From: Leishmania infantum JPCM5
Taxonomy: Eukaryota > Euglenozoa > Kinetoplastea > Trypanosomatida > Trypanosomatidae
Length of the DNA stretch: 64,000 nucleotides
Assembly (NCBI RefSeq): GCF_000002875.2
Contig: NC_009420.2
Span: 494,001-558,000 of the forward strand
Direction: 5' to 3'
This document shows, piece by piece, positions 48,643 through 58,729 of the stretch. The notes below the pieces were generated by a model. That model worked only from the letters and a program-made list of their open reading frames with translations. It had not been told where the DNA came from and did no database searches. The translations under genes and the position numbers were made by a program. Each line of letters begins with the position of its first letter. Positions within the stretch are counted from its first letter, which is position 1.

Positions 48643-50610
48643 TCACAGAGTGCTGATGTGCCCACCACGCCGCCGCTGCTCCATTCGCTGCCGCGTCAAC
48701 TCCGACTTTAAGTGGCTCAGACGACGCTGTATCGCCAGTTTCTCAGCGATGGTGTCTCGCTCGGCGGACTCCTCCGTCGACACTGTGGTGATGTCGTCGA
48801 GCAGCTTGTACTTGGAGCGGGTGGTTGTGGCGAGTAAGGCTGTGTAGACGGCACTGCTGAGGAGTGAGTGACGTGCGCTGGCGTGTGAACGCGAAGGCGA
48901 CGACGACACTCGGTTCGTCAGGGACGGTATCACGCGGTGCCGAAATGGAGAAAAGATGGGCATCTTCCCTGAGAAGGCAGAGCTGAGCGAGGTGTCGCGT
49001 TCGGCAGACGACGAGCGCAGCCGTGCACTCCAAGCCTCAGTTGACGAGGTAGTCTCGGCCGAGGTAACCCGCCTCGGGTATGAGCATTCGCGAGATTTGC
49101 TCTGCGTGCATCCCGTGTGGGGGCTATCTCGGTGCGAGCACACACTGGGGACGATGAAGTCCCGCCGGCTCGGCCACGACTTGTCGTCGGAGAGCGGTTG
49201 CGGGGACGGGCAGCTCTCGCGCGGCGGGGTGGTGATGAGGCGCGCAAACGGCGCAAATGGACGAATAGGAGCGGTATCGGTTGACGACGGGGAACCGCCT
49301 GTCGTGCGCCGGAGTGATGCGTGGACACCGTGACGCCGGACCATGCCATGTGAAGCAGTGGGGAGGCCGGTTGACGACGAGATTGCAGTGGGCAAAAACG
49401 TTTGCATTTCCACCAATGATGGCAATCGTGCCCTCTCTGGCGTCGAGGTATTCGAGGAAAGACATCCACCATCCTGCGCCAGGGCCGACATGCATGGCGG
49501 ATGCAAAGCCGGGAGAGGGGAAAGGTGCTGCCCCTGTACATGCTCAGGGCTTGTGCCGCGGATAGCGTCCGCCGCGGTGTCAAGCGGCGATACATAGATG
49601 GAAGATGCCGTGTCGTTGGGGAAGAGTCGCCTGGCTGCCTGGGTATCGTTTATCGGGTGATACCGAAGTGAGGACACTTCAGCCGCAGAACGCTGTTCGC
49701 TATGTTGCGGCGCGGGCTCACTCTTGGCATTATTCATCGGCGCAGCCCCGACCGCGTGCGATGGCGGGCTGCCCCGCACTGAGAAGGCCGTAGAGGCGTG
49801 GTTGGGCACCGGGGACTCTGAAAAAGCGGTTGTCATGACGGCGGACGTCGTGGAGGGAAAGCGTCGCTGGGACGCCATCCGGCCAACCTGCGCAGGCTGC
49901 CCGGCCTTGTCAGCATGGACGGAGGCGCTTGAGCAAGACGCTGCGTTGGGGGTCTCTGCACGGGACGTGGTTGCGTACCTCGTCGAGCGAGCGTCCCCGA
50001 GCGTGGTAGCATCAACAGCCGCGGCGGCCTTGTTAACGTCGTTAGCGGCACGGGGCGCAAAGGTGAAAGGTGCGGCAGCGGACTGGGCTGCCGGCGCTGA
50101 GGCCCCTGTTGGAGAGGTCGAGGTGCGCGTCGGCGCCAGCGGGCCGGGTGGTGGTGGTGGGAACGTGGGCAGCGTGTGGCCCAGGCACGGACGTTCCACG
50201 CCATTGCATGCGGGTTCGGCGAGAGCAACAGGCAGAGGCGCAGGTACGATTGATGCGCTCACCACCGATGCCGCTGCGCCGATGGCGCGCGCCTCTCGCG
50301 CAAGGCGGCGCGAGCGCAAAGCGGCCAGCCGCGCCTCCAGTGATAGCGGTGCTGCATGCCCTGACGATGTGGTCACAGCACACACATGCTCACTGTCGCT
50401 CGTGGCGCCTGGCGCGTGAAAGCCGATTACGCGGATCGAGCCTGCGCTGCCGCGTCGCGGGTCACCTCTCTGCGTTGGCGCAAGTGTATCAGCTGCCTTC
50501 GCACTCTCGTGCGCTGGCTCAGAAAACGGTTCTTGGTCGCGGTTAGGTCTGGGGGCCGGCGCACTGGCATCTCGGTCGACTGTGCTGTCGGCCATTCTAG
50601 AAGATAACAT
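48643..50610 (-). CDS. Ser/Pro/Ala-rich protein with basic C-terminal helix (655 aa), function unknown
   Basis: Most of the chain is low-complexity (Ser, Pro, Ala, Thr, Arg) and probably disordered, with many SP/TP and RxxS-type sites. Two ordered-looking parts stand out. One is a basic helix near residues 95-115 (LEARLAALRSRRLAREARAI). The other is a C-terminal block of about 80 residues starting with a Ser/Arg/Ala run and YTALLATTTRSKYKLLDDIT, ending in a basic coiled-coil-like helix (KLAIQRRLSHLKSELTRQRM). The open frame reaches 50649 but opens with TTG. The first ATG is at 50610, with a second at 50595 (MADSTVD) equally possible. No family was recognised. Confidence 0.7.
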   Translation of the reverse strand: MLSSRMADSTVDRDASAPAPRPNRDQEPFSEPAHESAKAADTLAPTQRGDPRRGSAGSIRVIGFHAPGATSDSEHVCAVTTSSGHAAPLSLEARLAALRSRRLAREARAIGAAASVVSASIVPAPLPVALAEPACNGVERPCLGHTLPTFPPPPPGPLAPTRTSTSPTGASAPAAQSAAAPFTFAPRAANDVNKAAAAVDATTLGDARSTRYATTSRAETPNAASCSSASVHADKAGQPAQVGRMASQRRFPSTTSAVMTTAFSESPVPNHASTAFSVRGSPPSHAVGAAPMNNAKSEPAPQHSEQRSAAEVSSLRYHPINDTQAARRLFPNDTASSIYVSPLDTAADAIRGTSPEHVQGQHLSPLPALHPPCMSALAQDGGCLSSNTSTPERARLPSLVEMQTFLPTAISSSTGLPTASHGMVRRHGVHASLRRTTGGSPSSTDTAPIRPFAPFARLITTPPRESCPSPQPLSDDKSWPSRRDFIVPSVCSHRDSPHTGCTQSKSRECSYPRRVTSAETTSSTEAWSARLRSSSAERDTSLSSAFSGKMPIFSPFRHRVIPSLTNRVSSSPSRSHASARHSLLSSAVYTALLATTTRSKYKLLDDITTVSTEESAERDTIAEKLAIQRRLSHLKSELTRQRMEQRRRGGHISTL

Positions 50611-51449
50611 GCTGGTGGGTGCGCTGAGCGCGACTATGATCAGTTTCAAGTGCGAGGGCGGGTGCTGCTGTTTCCATCTTCAAATGCGCCTGCTACTTCC
50701 TGCAAGAGCGGAGACAGGGAAGAGAGAATGTCGCAGAAGCCCAAAACCGGCAGTTGCACAGGGCGCATTCCATGGCAACTAACAGTAGCATACGCGAGGC
50801 TGACGTAGAGGTGAAGCATGGCAGCTAGGAGGTCGAATACTGCGGCCCGGCTGTCGACGGGAAACGGCCGAAATATGGCAAAGGTGATGGGCGGCTCATG
50901 AAGTAGTGCTGTTAGGCGTAGCCGCCTCGCGAGCACTTCACTGCAGAAGGTTGGGACTCTTTTTTTGTTTTCGAAACGCTTGTCCGCGTCGGACCACAAC
51001 ACAGGCAGCAGGGAGAATCGGATAGAAAGAGGGAAGGGAGGGAAAGAGGAGGGAGAGAGAGGGGGGGAGGCAGGCGAAGAGGGGGAGCAGGAAACAACAA
51101 AAAGCCGAACGCCCCCAACGCGAAAAAAAAAAGAGCTTCCGCACACACACACACACACACAAAGAAGGAAACTACCTCCCTCCCCCTCGAACAGCCCACA
51201 CACATACAAAAAAAAATAGCGCACAAAAGAGGCACACCTACATGCATACGCATGCGCATTTCACGTAAATGTTCCAGTCATTTACATAAGGGAGATGACT
51301 CCTCCTGCAGGCGATGAGGCGAAGAAGGAGAGGCAGAGGGGCGGAGGGGCTCGCCCTCTAAAAGAGGATGTGCTTCGTCTCCGCGCTCCCACCGGTTTTC
51401 AGCCACCACCACAGTGGCCAAACACCAGCCACCTCTGCTTCACCAGGTG
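50611..51449. other. Intergenic spacer, about 0.84 kb
   Basis: This is the 3' flank of the kelch gene and leader of the 655-aa gene. It has a (CA)9 repeat at about 51142-51160 and a long purine block (51010-51080), pyrimidine on the transcribed strand. No gene was recognised. Confidence 0.5.
51142..51160. repeat. (CA)9 microsatellite
   Basis: Nine CA units in non-coding sequence next to an A-run. Confidence 0.9.
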
Positions 51450-54400
51450 TCACTTCAGTGAGTGATACACCACCATACCACTCGCCGTCACCTGCGCAAA
51501 CCGTGACGATGACGCCGGCGCTGGTGCTGATGCCGCCGCGACATTGTACGGGACTGGTTTACAAGGAACACGGTAGGCCTGCAGCGGGCTGAGAAAATGC
51601 AGCTCCGGGGCAAGCATGAGGCCCTGCGTGCCCGTCACCATGATGCCCCTCATCTTGAACTCTGCTTGACTTGCAAGGTAGAGCAGGTAGGCCGCCTCGC
51701 CGGTGCACACGAGGGTACGGAGATAGCGCCAACGGAGCTGCGCTCGGCGCCGGCGCATCTCGTAGGGATTGCCATCTGCTCGGAGACGTGCTATTGCCCT
51801 TCTCAGCAAAGCATAGGCAGCAAGCTTCCTAAAATCCAGCTCACTGCCTGTGGTTCCCCCGGCCAGCCCGTTGATGAAGGAGCCATGAAGGACGGCAGCT
51901 GCCATTCGCTCTCTGCCCACGTCCTGCCAGCCCTTCATGCGCAATCGCTCAAAGCCTGAGTCGGTCATCTGCACTTCAGACGCTAAAGGCATGGAACCGT
52001 CGGAGACGGAAGATTTTTTTACCAGCGGTGACGTCTCCGACCGCTTGGCTGCCTTCGCGTTCGCACCTTCGGCAACGACAGCCCTCTCTTTCAGCCTTGC
52101 GTCCTTCCGCCGTCGATCGTGCTTCGCACCTCTGCCGCCGAGCGCCGTGCGCAACTGCATCCTTTCGTGCTGTTGCTGTATATCCGCCTCTTCGAAGGCG
52201 TCGAGCCCGTGCTGCTCGAAAAAGTCGCGCAGCCGTCTCTTTGGGGCCCCCGCCTGCGTCAATGCGGCATCAGCAGCGTCGAGCGCCAGCTGATCCTCGT
52301 AGGCAAGCAAGCTGGACACCTTGGCGCCGCCATGCGTGCGAGGGTCGCCGATGAAGGTCTCCGCCAGGTAGAGACCATCCATGAATTCCGATTCGCTGTT
52401 GCTGCTGTCGTCGCGCCCTGCCGAGCCAGCCCAGGCTGCGTTGCCTTGGGCACCAGACGCCGTCGCCACTTGAGCCTTGTTGAGCTGCCGAAGACGCCTC
52501 AGCTTTCGGTCCTCGATCATGGCCTCCTTAATTCGCTCCGAGAGCCACCGCCGCTGATCGGTGTAGTAGTTGCGCGACCACTTCTGCACATCCTTCGGCG
52601 TTTGCAAGACCGCAACAGGTATGTTCGCGTACGGCAGCAGTGACTCCTTCTGTATGCTATTTCCCGGCGTAAACTGGAGGGCGAAGCGGTAATAATTGCG
52701 GCGCGTGCGCCCGCTCTGCAGAGTCGGAAGCAGAAATGACTTGTGCGCCGCACCGCCGTTGTCCATCCGCTCGTGCACATTGGTGTCGTACTCGTCATCA
52801 TCACTGTACCTGCCGCCGCGCAAGTGCGCCAGGGCTTCCGCATCCCTCAGCGGTGTGTGCGGCGCTGTCCTGCGATGGTTACTCTGCGTCGAGTACGCCG
52901 CGATCAAGGTGCCGCTGCTCAGAAGCGACGTGACGTCGTCAAAACTATCGTCCTCGTAGCCGCCGTCTTCTTCACTGCGGCTCTGGGTGTACGCCGATCC
53001 GCGTCGACTTCCCACACTTGCAGCGGCCCGTCCGCGAAGCGAATTCGAGCGCGCCATCAGCCCCGCTCTGCCTGTAGGCGTTGCCGCATTTGAGTGCGGC
53101 CGAGTAAGAATCGGTGCAAACATAAGCATCGCGTAGTCCATCGGCTCCGTCAGTCCACCGTGTAAGACGACATACTGCAGAGGTCGTAGCTTTCCCGATT
53201 TGGTCGGTTCATCGCGTACCACCACGAGCGTGTACTTGCGCATGAACTCGGGTGCGTCATCGAAGAAGAAGAGGCGGCGGTAACGCGACGAACTGAGGAG
53301 GGCGGCCATCTTGCCGTCGTTGGAGCCGGAAGCCATGGCGGCACGACTTCCAGTCGCGCGAGGCCACGGCACATTTGTGGAGGAGGACTCGTTTCGCGGC
53401 CACTGCGATGACTGATGTCGGAACACCGACGAATGCCTGGACGCGACCCCGCTGGGGCCGTGGGTCAAGGACGCGCTGGAAATGCCCAAGAGAGCGCCGC
53501 TATCTGCAGGCTGCTGCACAGCCGACTTGCTCTGCGAAGAGTTCCCGGACAAGGCGATGGCAGCAGCGGCCGCATTGTTGCGCAGAACAAGTCGCTCCAT
53601 CTTCTCCCGCGTCACCCGGTTTACTGCATTCAGCTCTGCTACCAATTTGCGCGACAGGTTGCACGGCACCAGCGACCACGACATGCTTCTTAGATCCAGC
53701 ACGAGAAAGCCGTACTTGTTTAGCGGCAGGGGAGGCAGCCCGAAACCCGGCGTGGAGGGGCTCTGATCCACCGCACCGTCGTCGCCAACGCTATCCGTCT
53801 CGGTCGACGGAAGAGGAAACATCCAGTTCTCCAGGAGCGGGTCATACACGCCGCCGCCGCCGGGGATGAGGAAATGCAACAGCGACTCCCACATCGCCTC
53901 CATGCGAAACGGTAGCGGGCTCATTGGTGCAGTGCTTGTGTCCACCCGCCGCCACACAAATGTTGCTGGCTGGAACACGTGCACGTGTGGCGTGGTGACG
54001 GCGCCCTCTTGCATTACGTCCGCATCCATCAAGCCCAGAACCACCACCACCGCGGAAGGGACATGATAGGCGGCCGTCACCATTTGCAGATGCTGGGCGT
54101 CGACAGAGGACGGCGGTGGCACACCGGTCCAGACGCGGTTGCGAACATCGAATAAGTGCCCGAGGCAGTTGTTTTGCTCGCGTTGATGAATGCCGCCCAG
54201 GACAAGGAGACTGTCTAAGGGGGGGATGTATACCATACTATGCAAAAATATGGGTCCCGGCCCCTGCGACCGCTCACAGCCGATCTTCTCCCACCGACCT
54301 GTCTCGATCTCGTAGGCGAAGAAGTCGTCGAACACCTCGAGGTGGCGGTGGCCACCGTGGATGTAAATTTTGTTGCCAATCAGAACAGCGGCGTGGTTGG

Positions 54401-54839
54401 CACGACCACGCGGCACAACGCCGACACCGCGAATCTCGCGCCATTGCAGTGTTCGCTTCTCGTAGCAAAAGACGTGGTTGCTGAATTGCCCTTTGCTGTT
54501 TACCCCACCGAAGACGTACACGTTTTGGTGGTAGCACACGCCGATGTGGCCCGTCTTGGGCAGACCGCCTTTTTTTTCCGGAAGCACACTTCCGCGCACG
54601 CCGATGAGAGAGCGCCGGTGAGCAGACGACGTATTGTTGTCCGGCGCGCCGGCGCCGTCGCGCTGACGACCCTGGTCATCGGTGGTTCTTTTTAGGGCGT
54701 TATCCAGGCTAAGAGTGGGGAGCATTGTCAGCGCCGGAGATGCCGTGGCATTGCCATTCCTCGGGTGCGGCGTCGAGGCAGCAAGGTTCGATGAAGGCAG
54801 CGCTGCAAGCGGCGCGGATGGCCTGAGGCTCGTGGACAT
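51450..54839 (-). CDS. Large kelch-repeat protein (1129 aa)
   Basis: Residues about 97-420 hold four to six kelch blades. The best are QNVYVFGGVNSKGQFSNHVF...W.EI, NKIYIHGGHRHLEVFDDFFA...W.KI and DSLLVLGGIHQREQNNCLGH...W.GV, each with the GG pair and spaced aromatic residues. Later pieces (GGGGVYDPLLENW and YVVLHGGLTEPMDY near 560) look like diverged or interrupted blades, so the propeller may be closed by distant segments. Beyond residue 600 the protein is charged and partly disordered, with a basic stretch (GGRGAKHDRRRKDARLKERA) and a helical C-terminal region that includes a likely buried helix (LRTLVCTGEAAYLLYLASQA). Kelch propellers are protein-binding platforms; the partner is unknown. 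The first ATG is at 54839, but an internal ATG at 54725 is possible. Confidence 0.85.
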   Translation of the reverse strand: MSTSLRPSAPLAALPSSNLAASTPHPRNGNATASPALTMLPTLSLDNALKRTTDDQGRQRDGAGAPDNNTSSAHRRSLIGVRGSVLPEKKGGLPKTGHIGVCYHQNVYVFGGVNSKGQFSNHVFCYEKRTLQWREIRGVGVVPRGRANHAAVLIGNKIYIHGGHRHLEVFDDFFAYEIETGRWEKIGCERSQGPGPIFLHSMVYIPPLDSLLVLGGIHQREQNNCLGHLFDVRNRVWTGVPPPSSVDAQHLQMVTAAYHVPSAVVVVLGLMDADVMQEGAVTTPHVHVFQPATFVWRRVDTSTAPMSPLPFRMEAMWESLLHFLIPGGGGVYDPLLENWMFPLPSTETDSVGDDGAVDQSPSTPGFGLPPLPLNKYGFLVLDLRSMSWSLVPCNLSRKLVAELNAVNRVTREKMERLVLRNNAAAAAIALSGNSSQSKSAVQQPADSGALLGISSASLTHGPSGVASRHSSVFRHQSSQWPRNESSSTNVPWPRATGSRAAMASGSNDGKMAALLSSSRYRRLFFFDDAPEFMRKYTLVVVRDEPTKSGKLRPLQYVVLHGGLTEPMDYAMLMFAPILTRPHSNAATPTGRAGLMARSNSLRGRAAASVGSRRGSAYTQSRSEEDGGYEDDSFDDVTSLLSSGTLIAAYSTQSNHRRTAPHTPLRDAEALAHLRGGRYSDDDEYDTNVHERMDNGGAAHKSFLLPTLQSGRTRRNYYRFALQFTPGNSIQKESLLPYANIPVAVLQTPKDVQKWSRNYYTDQRRWLSERIKEAMIEDRKLRRLRQLNKAQVATASGAQGNAAWAGSAGRDDSSNSESEFMDGLYLAETFIGDPRTHGGAKVSSLLAYEDQLALDAADAALTQAGAPKRRLRDFFEQHGLDAFEEADIQQQHERMQLRTALGGRGAKHDRRRKDARLKERAVVAEGANAKAAKRSETSPLVKKSSVSDGSMPLASEVQMTDSGFERLRMKGWQDVGRERMAAAVLHGSFINGLAGGTTGSELDFRKLAAYALLRRAIARLRADGNPYEMRRRRAQLRWRYLRTLVCTGEAAYLLYLASQAEFKMRGIMVTGTQGLMLAPELHFLSPLQAYRVPCKPVPYNVAAASAPAPASSSRFAQVTASGMVVYHSLK

Positions 54840-55531
54840 GTTGCACGGCGGTCAGAGGACAGGATAATGGCCAGTGATAAAGGGGGTGGTGGGAGGGGGG
54901 GGCGTGTTGGATCACAACCCGGCGCACCTGAATCAGCCAGAGCCACAAGCGCAAAGGAGGGAGTCAGCTGTGAGGTGGCGGTCACACGCTCAGCGCCGTC
55001 GCCTGCTGCACTCAGCTTTGATGTGAGGCTCGTTGGAAGACCGACGTGAGTGAAAGAGGGCACAAAGCAGCGCGGAAAGAGCGAAGGGAAATAGATTGAC
55101 CGAAGCGCGCACGGAGAGAGCGGCAAAGAACACCGCTGCCTGTTCACGCGTCGTGTGGGCGCAGGGCCGCAGCAGGGAGAGAGAAAGAAAGCAGTGATGG
55201 CGACACCGTCACACCCGTCTCCTTTCCACGTCCTATGTTGCTGCGTCGGCACACACTCCATCAGCCTACCTTCACCGTTTTTCATTTTTTCTTGTTTATT
55301 GCGCAGCTCTTCGAACGCTGTCGAAGAGCATGTGGCAAGGGGTTTGTGCACCCCCTGCACACGCGTGTGCGCTGAACACCCTTCGAAAGCTTGTCTGAAG
55401 AATCGACAAGCCCCGAGGCACGTGAATGCGCTGGAGAGACGGACAGATACCGAGGGACGCGACCGACACTCTGTCCCGCCAATGGTCGCGCATGAAACGC
55501 CCCCCCCCCGCCGAGAGCCTTCTCTGACTCG
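54840..55531. other. Intergenic spacer, about 0.69 kb
   Basis: A strong pyrimidine tract on the minus strand lies at about 54869-54903, upstream of the kelch ATG. The rest is 3' flank of the 491-aa gene. No gene was recognised. Confidence 0.5.
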
Positions 55532-57007
55532 CTAGTCTGAGGAGGAAGAAGGTGGACGTGGTGGTGCAGTGGTGAACCACAGAGAGCACTTGAGCATGAA
55601 AGTGAAGGGGAGCACCGGTGACTCCACAGCCTCTCGCGCTTTCACGTTGCTCACAGTCAGCTGCGCACCCGCTGCCGTGACATTCGCACTGTACGCATCG
55701 GCTCCTTCGTTCAGAGCGCGAATCACCTCCGCCATGAACACCTCAGCGCCCGTCGAGAAGGTAACCTCTGCAGTACTTTTCTCTCTAAGTGATGCCCGCA
55801 GCGCGGCGCTGTGGTCGAGGGCGAGCTGCAGCTCCTTGTGCACCCCGACGACGTACCGCATCTTCGACTTGCTCATCTGAAGCTCGTAACGTGCCATGCG
55901 CACCTCCGACGGTGTCAGCGGTTGCCCGAGAGACGACATCCGTTCTTCTAGCGCCCGCAGTTCCGCCTCTACGCCCTCGGACACACGCTCCCAGGCAGCG
56001 TTCGAGAGCGGCGCAGACGGCATCTCACCGCGAATGACAAGATTGCTGTGACGCAGCACGTTCAGTTTCCGCTCGCCCACCGCCGCAGCCGCACCAGCGC
56101 CCGCAGAGGCGGAGATGCCCTCGAACGCTTGCAGGTCTTCAGGGGTGAGTCCCAAGGAGCGTGTCACGTCGAGAACGATCTTCGCAATCGCCGCCTTCTG
56201 CGCCTTCCAGCGTGCGTCTTCCTTGTCCAAGTAGGCGTCGAGTATGCGCACCTGTTCCGCCTCGTGCTCCGCTGCCCGGTTGCCAGCCGGTGTTAGCGTG
56301 TCCTGAGACTCGCCACCGAGCACCTCCGTCTCGAACGTGGACTCCAAGACGGTGACACATAGCCGCTCCGGATCGCGCCAAAAAGGAAGTGACCGCTCCG
56401 CAGCCGCGGGCGCGGAAGAGACAGCACCGCCGCCCGTGTCTCTAGCTACGCCACTGCTCACCTGCACCGTCGCCTCATGGAGGAGCGCTTGACGTGTCTT
56501 TGCCACTGCCTCCTCCACATCCTCGAGGCCAGCCACAGGGATGTCGCTCTGGGAGAAGTGCTCTGTACTCGCGGGCCCTTCAGGTGGCGTCGCAGCGTCG
56601 CTCGAATCCGCCTCCTCCGCTGCCACGACGCGCTGGACGGTGGTGGCGAGCACGCTGGCCAAGTCCGCCGCACGGGCGGAGTCGCCGTCGGCGAGAGCGA
56701 TAGTGAGCTCGCGATGCAAACGCAGTGCGGGTGGATGGCGCTGAAAGACGCGCGTCAGCAGCTCCATTGGGTGCCGCGATGTTTGCTTATTCGCCGTATC
56801 ACCGCTGCTACTCGTGCTGTCGGTGGACGCTGCGCATAACGGCTTATCAGAAGAAGCGGCAGCAGCGAGCTCGGGCGCCAGCGCTGGGGTCTGATCCCCC
56901 ACACGCGTGTTGGTGGACGCGCGTAAGCACCTGACAGTGTGCGTCGAATGCGACTGCCGAAGCGCGACGTGGAACCGTAGATTCAGCGACCTCAGAAAAC
57001 GCCGCAT
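55532..57007 (-). CDS. Helical protein with mitochondrial-type N-terminus (491 aa), function unknown
   Basis: The N-terminus (MRRFLRSLNLRFHVALRQSH) is an Arg-rich amphipathic helix without acidic residues, the usual form of a mitochondrial presequence. The rest is soluble and mostly helical. It includes an Ala/Asp/Glu-rich region near residues 100-200 and a long helical stretch around 340-420 (ELRALEERMSSLGQPLTPSE; HKELQLALDHSAALRASL). A final ordered segment (EVFMAEVIRALNEGADAYSA) precedes a Pro/Ser tail. No zinc, kinase or RNA-binding motif is visible. The ATG at 57007 is the first in frame. The mitochondrial location is inferred from the presequence only. Confidence 0.72.
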   Translation of the reverse strand: MRRFLRSLNLRFHVALRQSHSTHTVRCLRASTNTRVGDQTPALAPELAAAASSDKPLCAASTDSTSSSGDTANKQTSRHPMELLTRVFQRHPPALRLHRELTIALADGDSARAADLASVLATTVQRVVAAEEADSSDAATPPEGPASTEHFSQSDIPVAGLEDVEEAVAKTRQALLHEATVQVSSGVARDTGGGAVSSAPAAAERSLPFWRDPERLCVTVLESTFETEVLGGESQDTLTPAGNRAAEHEAEQVRILDAYLDKEDARWKAQKAAIAKIVLDVTRSLGLTPEDLQAFEGISASAGAGAAAAVGERKLNVLRHSNLVIRGEMPSAPLSNAAWERVSEGVEAELRALEERMSSLGQPLTPSEVRMARYELQMSKSKMRYVVGVHKELQLALDHSAALRASLREKSTAEVTFSTGAEVFMAEVIRALNEGADAYSANVTAAGAQLTVSNVKAREAVESPVLPFTFMLKCSLWFTTAPPRPPSSSSD

Positions 57008-58729
57008 GATCGCTCTCCTCTATCGGCAATCAGGGAGCATGACCCAGAAGTGAAAATAAGGAAGAGGGGTGCACGAAGCGGATAAGAAAAACGCATTTAC
57101 AACGCATGACAGCGGCACGTCAGCGCAGCCCAAGCTGCAGCTCATGTGACAGATTGGCGACTATGATAGGGTGCTGTGCCTCGCTTACGACGTAAAGAGT
57201 AAGGGGGACACGGACTTGAATACACTGGCTCGTGTGCCCTCGTCAGATGAGACGGGTCATGCCACGACGGCAAAAAAAAAAGTACCACTGCGGTGAGTTC
57301 GCACAATGAGAGCAATGATGGTGTTGCGAGTCGGCGCAACGCTATCACACAGGTGCGTGGCACCAGACCGGAGCGAGTACCATGCCTTTGCGCTCCACGG
57401 AGACTGGTGCCGCGGTGGATCCGTCCTTTAAAGTTTGCTGCATTGGGCTTCTCATCGCATCGAAGTGTAACAACCAACAGACCCACAAGGAGAAGCACGA
57501 ATACCATTGTGCACGCATGGGAGCAGAGACACACCACAGCACAGCATGTTGCAGAAGCAGCACATCCCTTTGCATGGCCCCTCTTACTCTCTCGCGCCCT
57601 CCTCAGCCATAGTTGAAAGGTGCGGGGAGAGACGGCAATGCACGACAAGGCAGACAAAAAAAAAGAGGCGGCGGCAGTTTGCCAGCGTCTCGCTACAGAA
57701 GCGAGATGCGCAAGGGCTCAGCCAACGGATCACCTCAGCATCGTGGACACAGCAGCAGTAGTGCGTGACAGCTCTTTCGGACCCCATCCGCTTTCTTCTT
57801 TCTTCCCACAGCCGCCATGTCTGTCTCCATCCCTTTGCTGCCTTGTGTGTGTCTCACTGGCACATGCCGACAAGGCAAGAGTGGGCACGACAGAACACAC
57901 AGAGGGAGAGGGGCAGTCCACAACGATGTTCAAGCAGCTTCGTCGCAGCATACTGCGAGTGATTCGCTCTTTCCCCTCACCATACGCCCCTGTGTGCAAC
58001 ACCGATACAAGTCTATGTCGGAGCGCATGCTTCACAAGGCTGCGGCCCCTCCCTCCCTCTCGCGTCGACGACAGACCTCCAAACAAAAAAGACGAAAAAA
58101 AATGGAATAGGAGGTGAACCTGGCACGCAAGAGAGGAACAGCAGAAAGAGAACACGAGGTAGGTGGTGAGAGAGCCTGTCCGTGCGCCTGCGTGGTCGCA
58201 CTTTTGTGCGCGTGGTGAGTTGCAGTCTCGACATGTTTCTGTACGGAGTCACGCAAAAGCCACTGTTCTAGTCCCCGCTCATGTACCAGATCGAGCTTCG
58301 TCAGTTTGGCACCTGCAGGATGCAGCCAAACATCTATGTAAATAGAAACACAGCAACGCCACTGCAAGGGACAGACGACTCGAAAACCATCCAAACGATC
58401 TAGCGGACATGCTGAGGAGACAAGGAGCATCAGCTTCTTGACGCACCCCTGAAGCACATACAAACAAGCCGTCACACAAGTAAAGAAAGGGAGCATCAGA
58501 GTGATATGTAGTGAGAGCAGCTCAAAAAAACAACAAGTGCATGTGCGACGATTCTGCCTCCAACACCCGATGCGTATGCCGCTGCTTCCGCACGCAGACA
58601 CGGGCGCAGACAACAGCAAAGCCCCCTTCCCCGCCCCTCGGCACGTGGCATGCATGCGAGTGTAGTACACCCTGCGCCGGGCGCTCCTTGTAGCTGCGCG
58701 CAGCGAATAGCCTGTCGGCAATCGGCGCA
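57008..58729. other. Intergenic spacer, about 1.7 kb
   Basis: This is the 3' flank of the 1201-aa gene and leader region of the 491-aa gene. Frames here (including a 232-codon one on the minus strand) are Cys/Ser/Leu-rich read-throughs of UTR without any domain. Confidence 0.5.
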
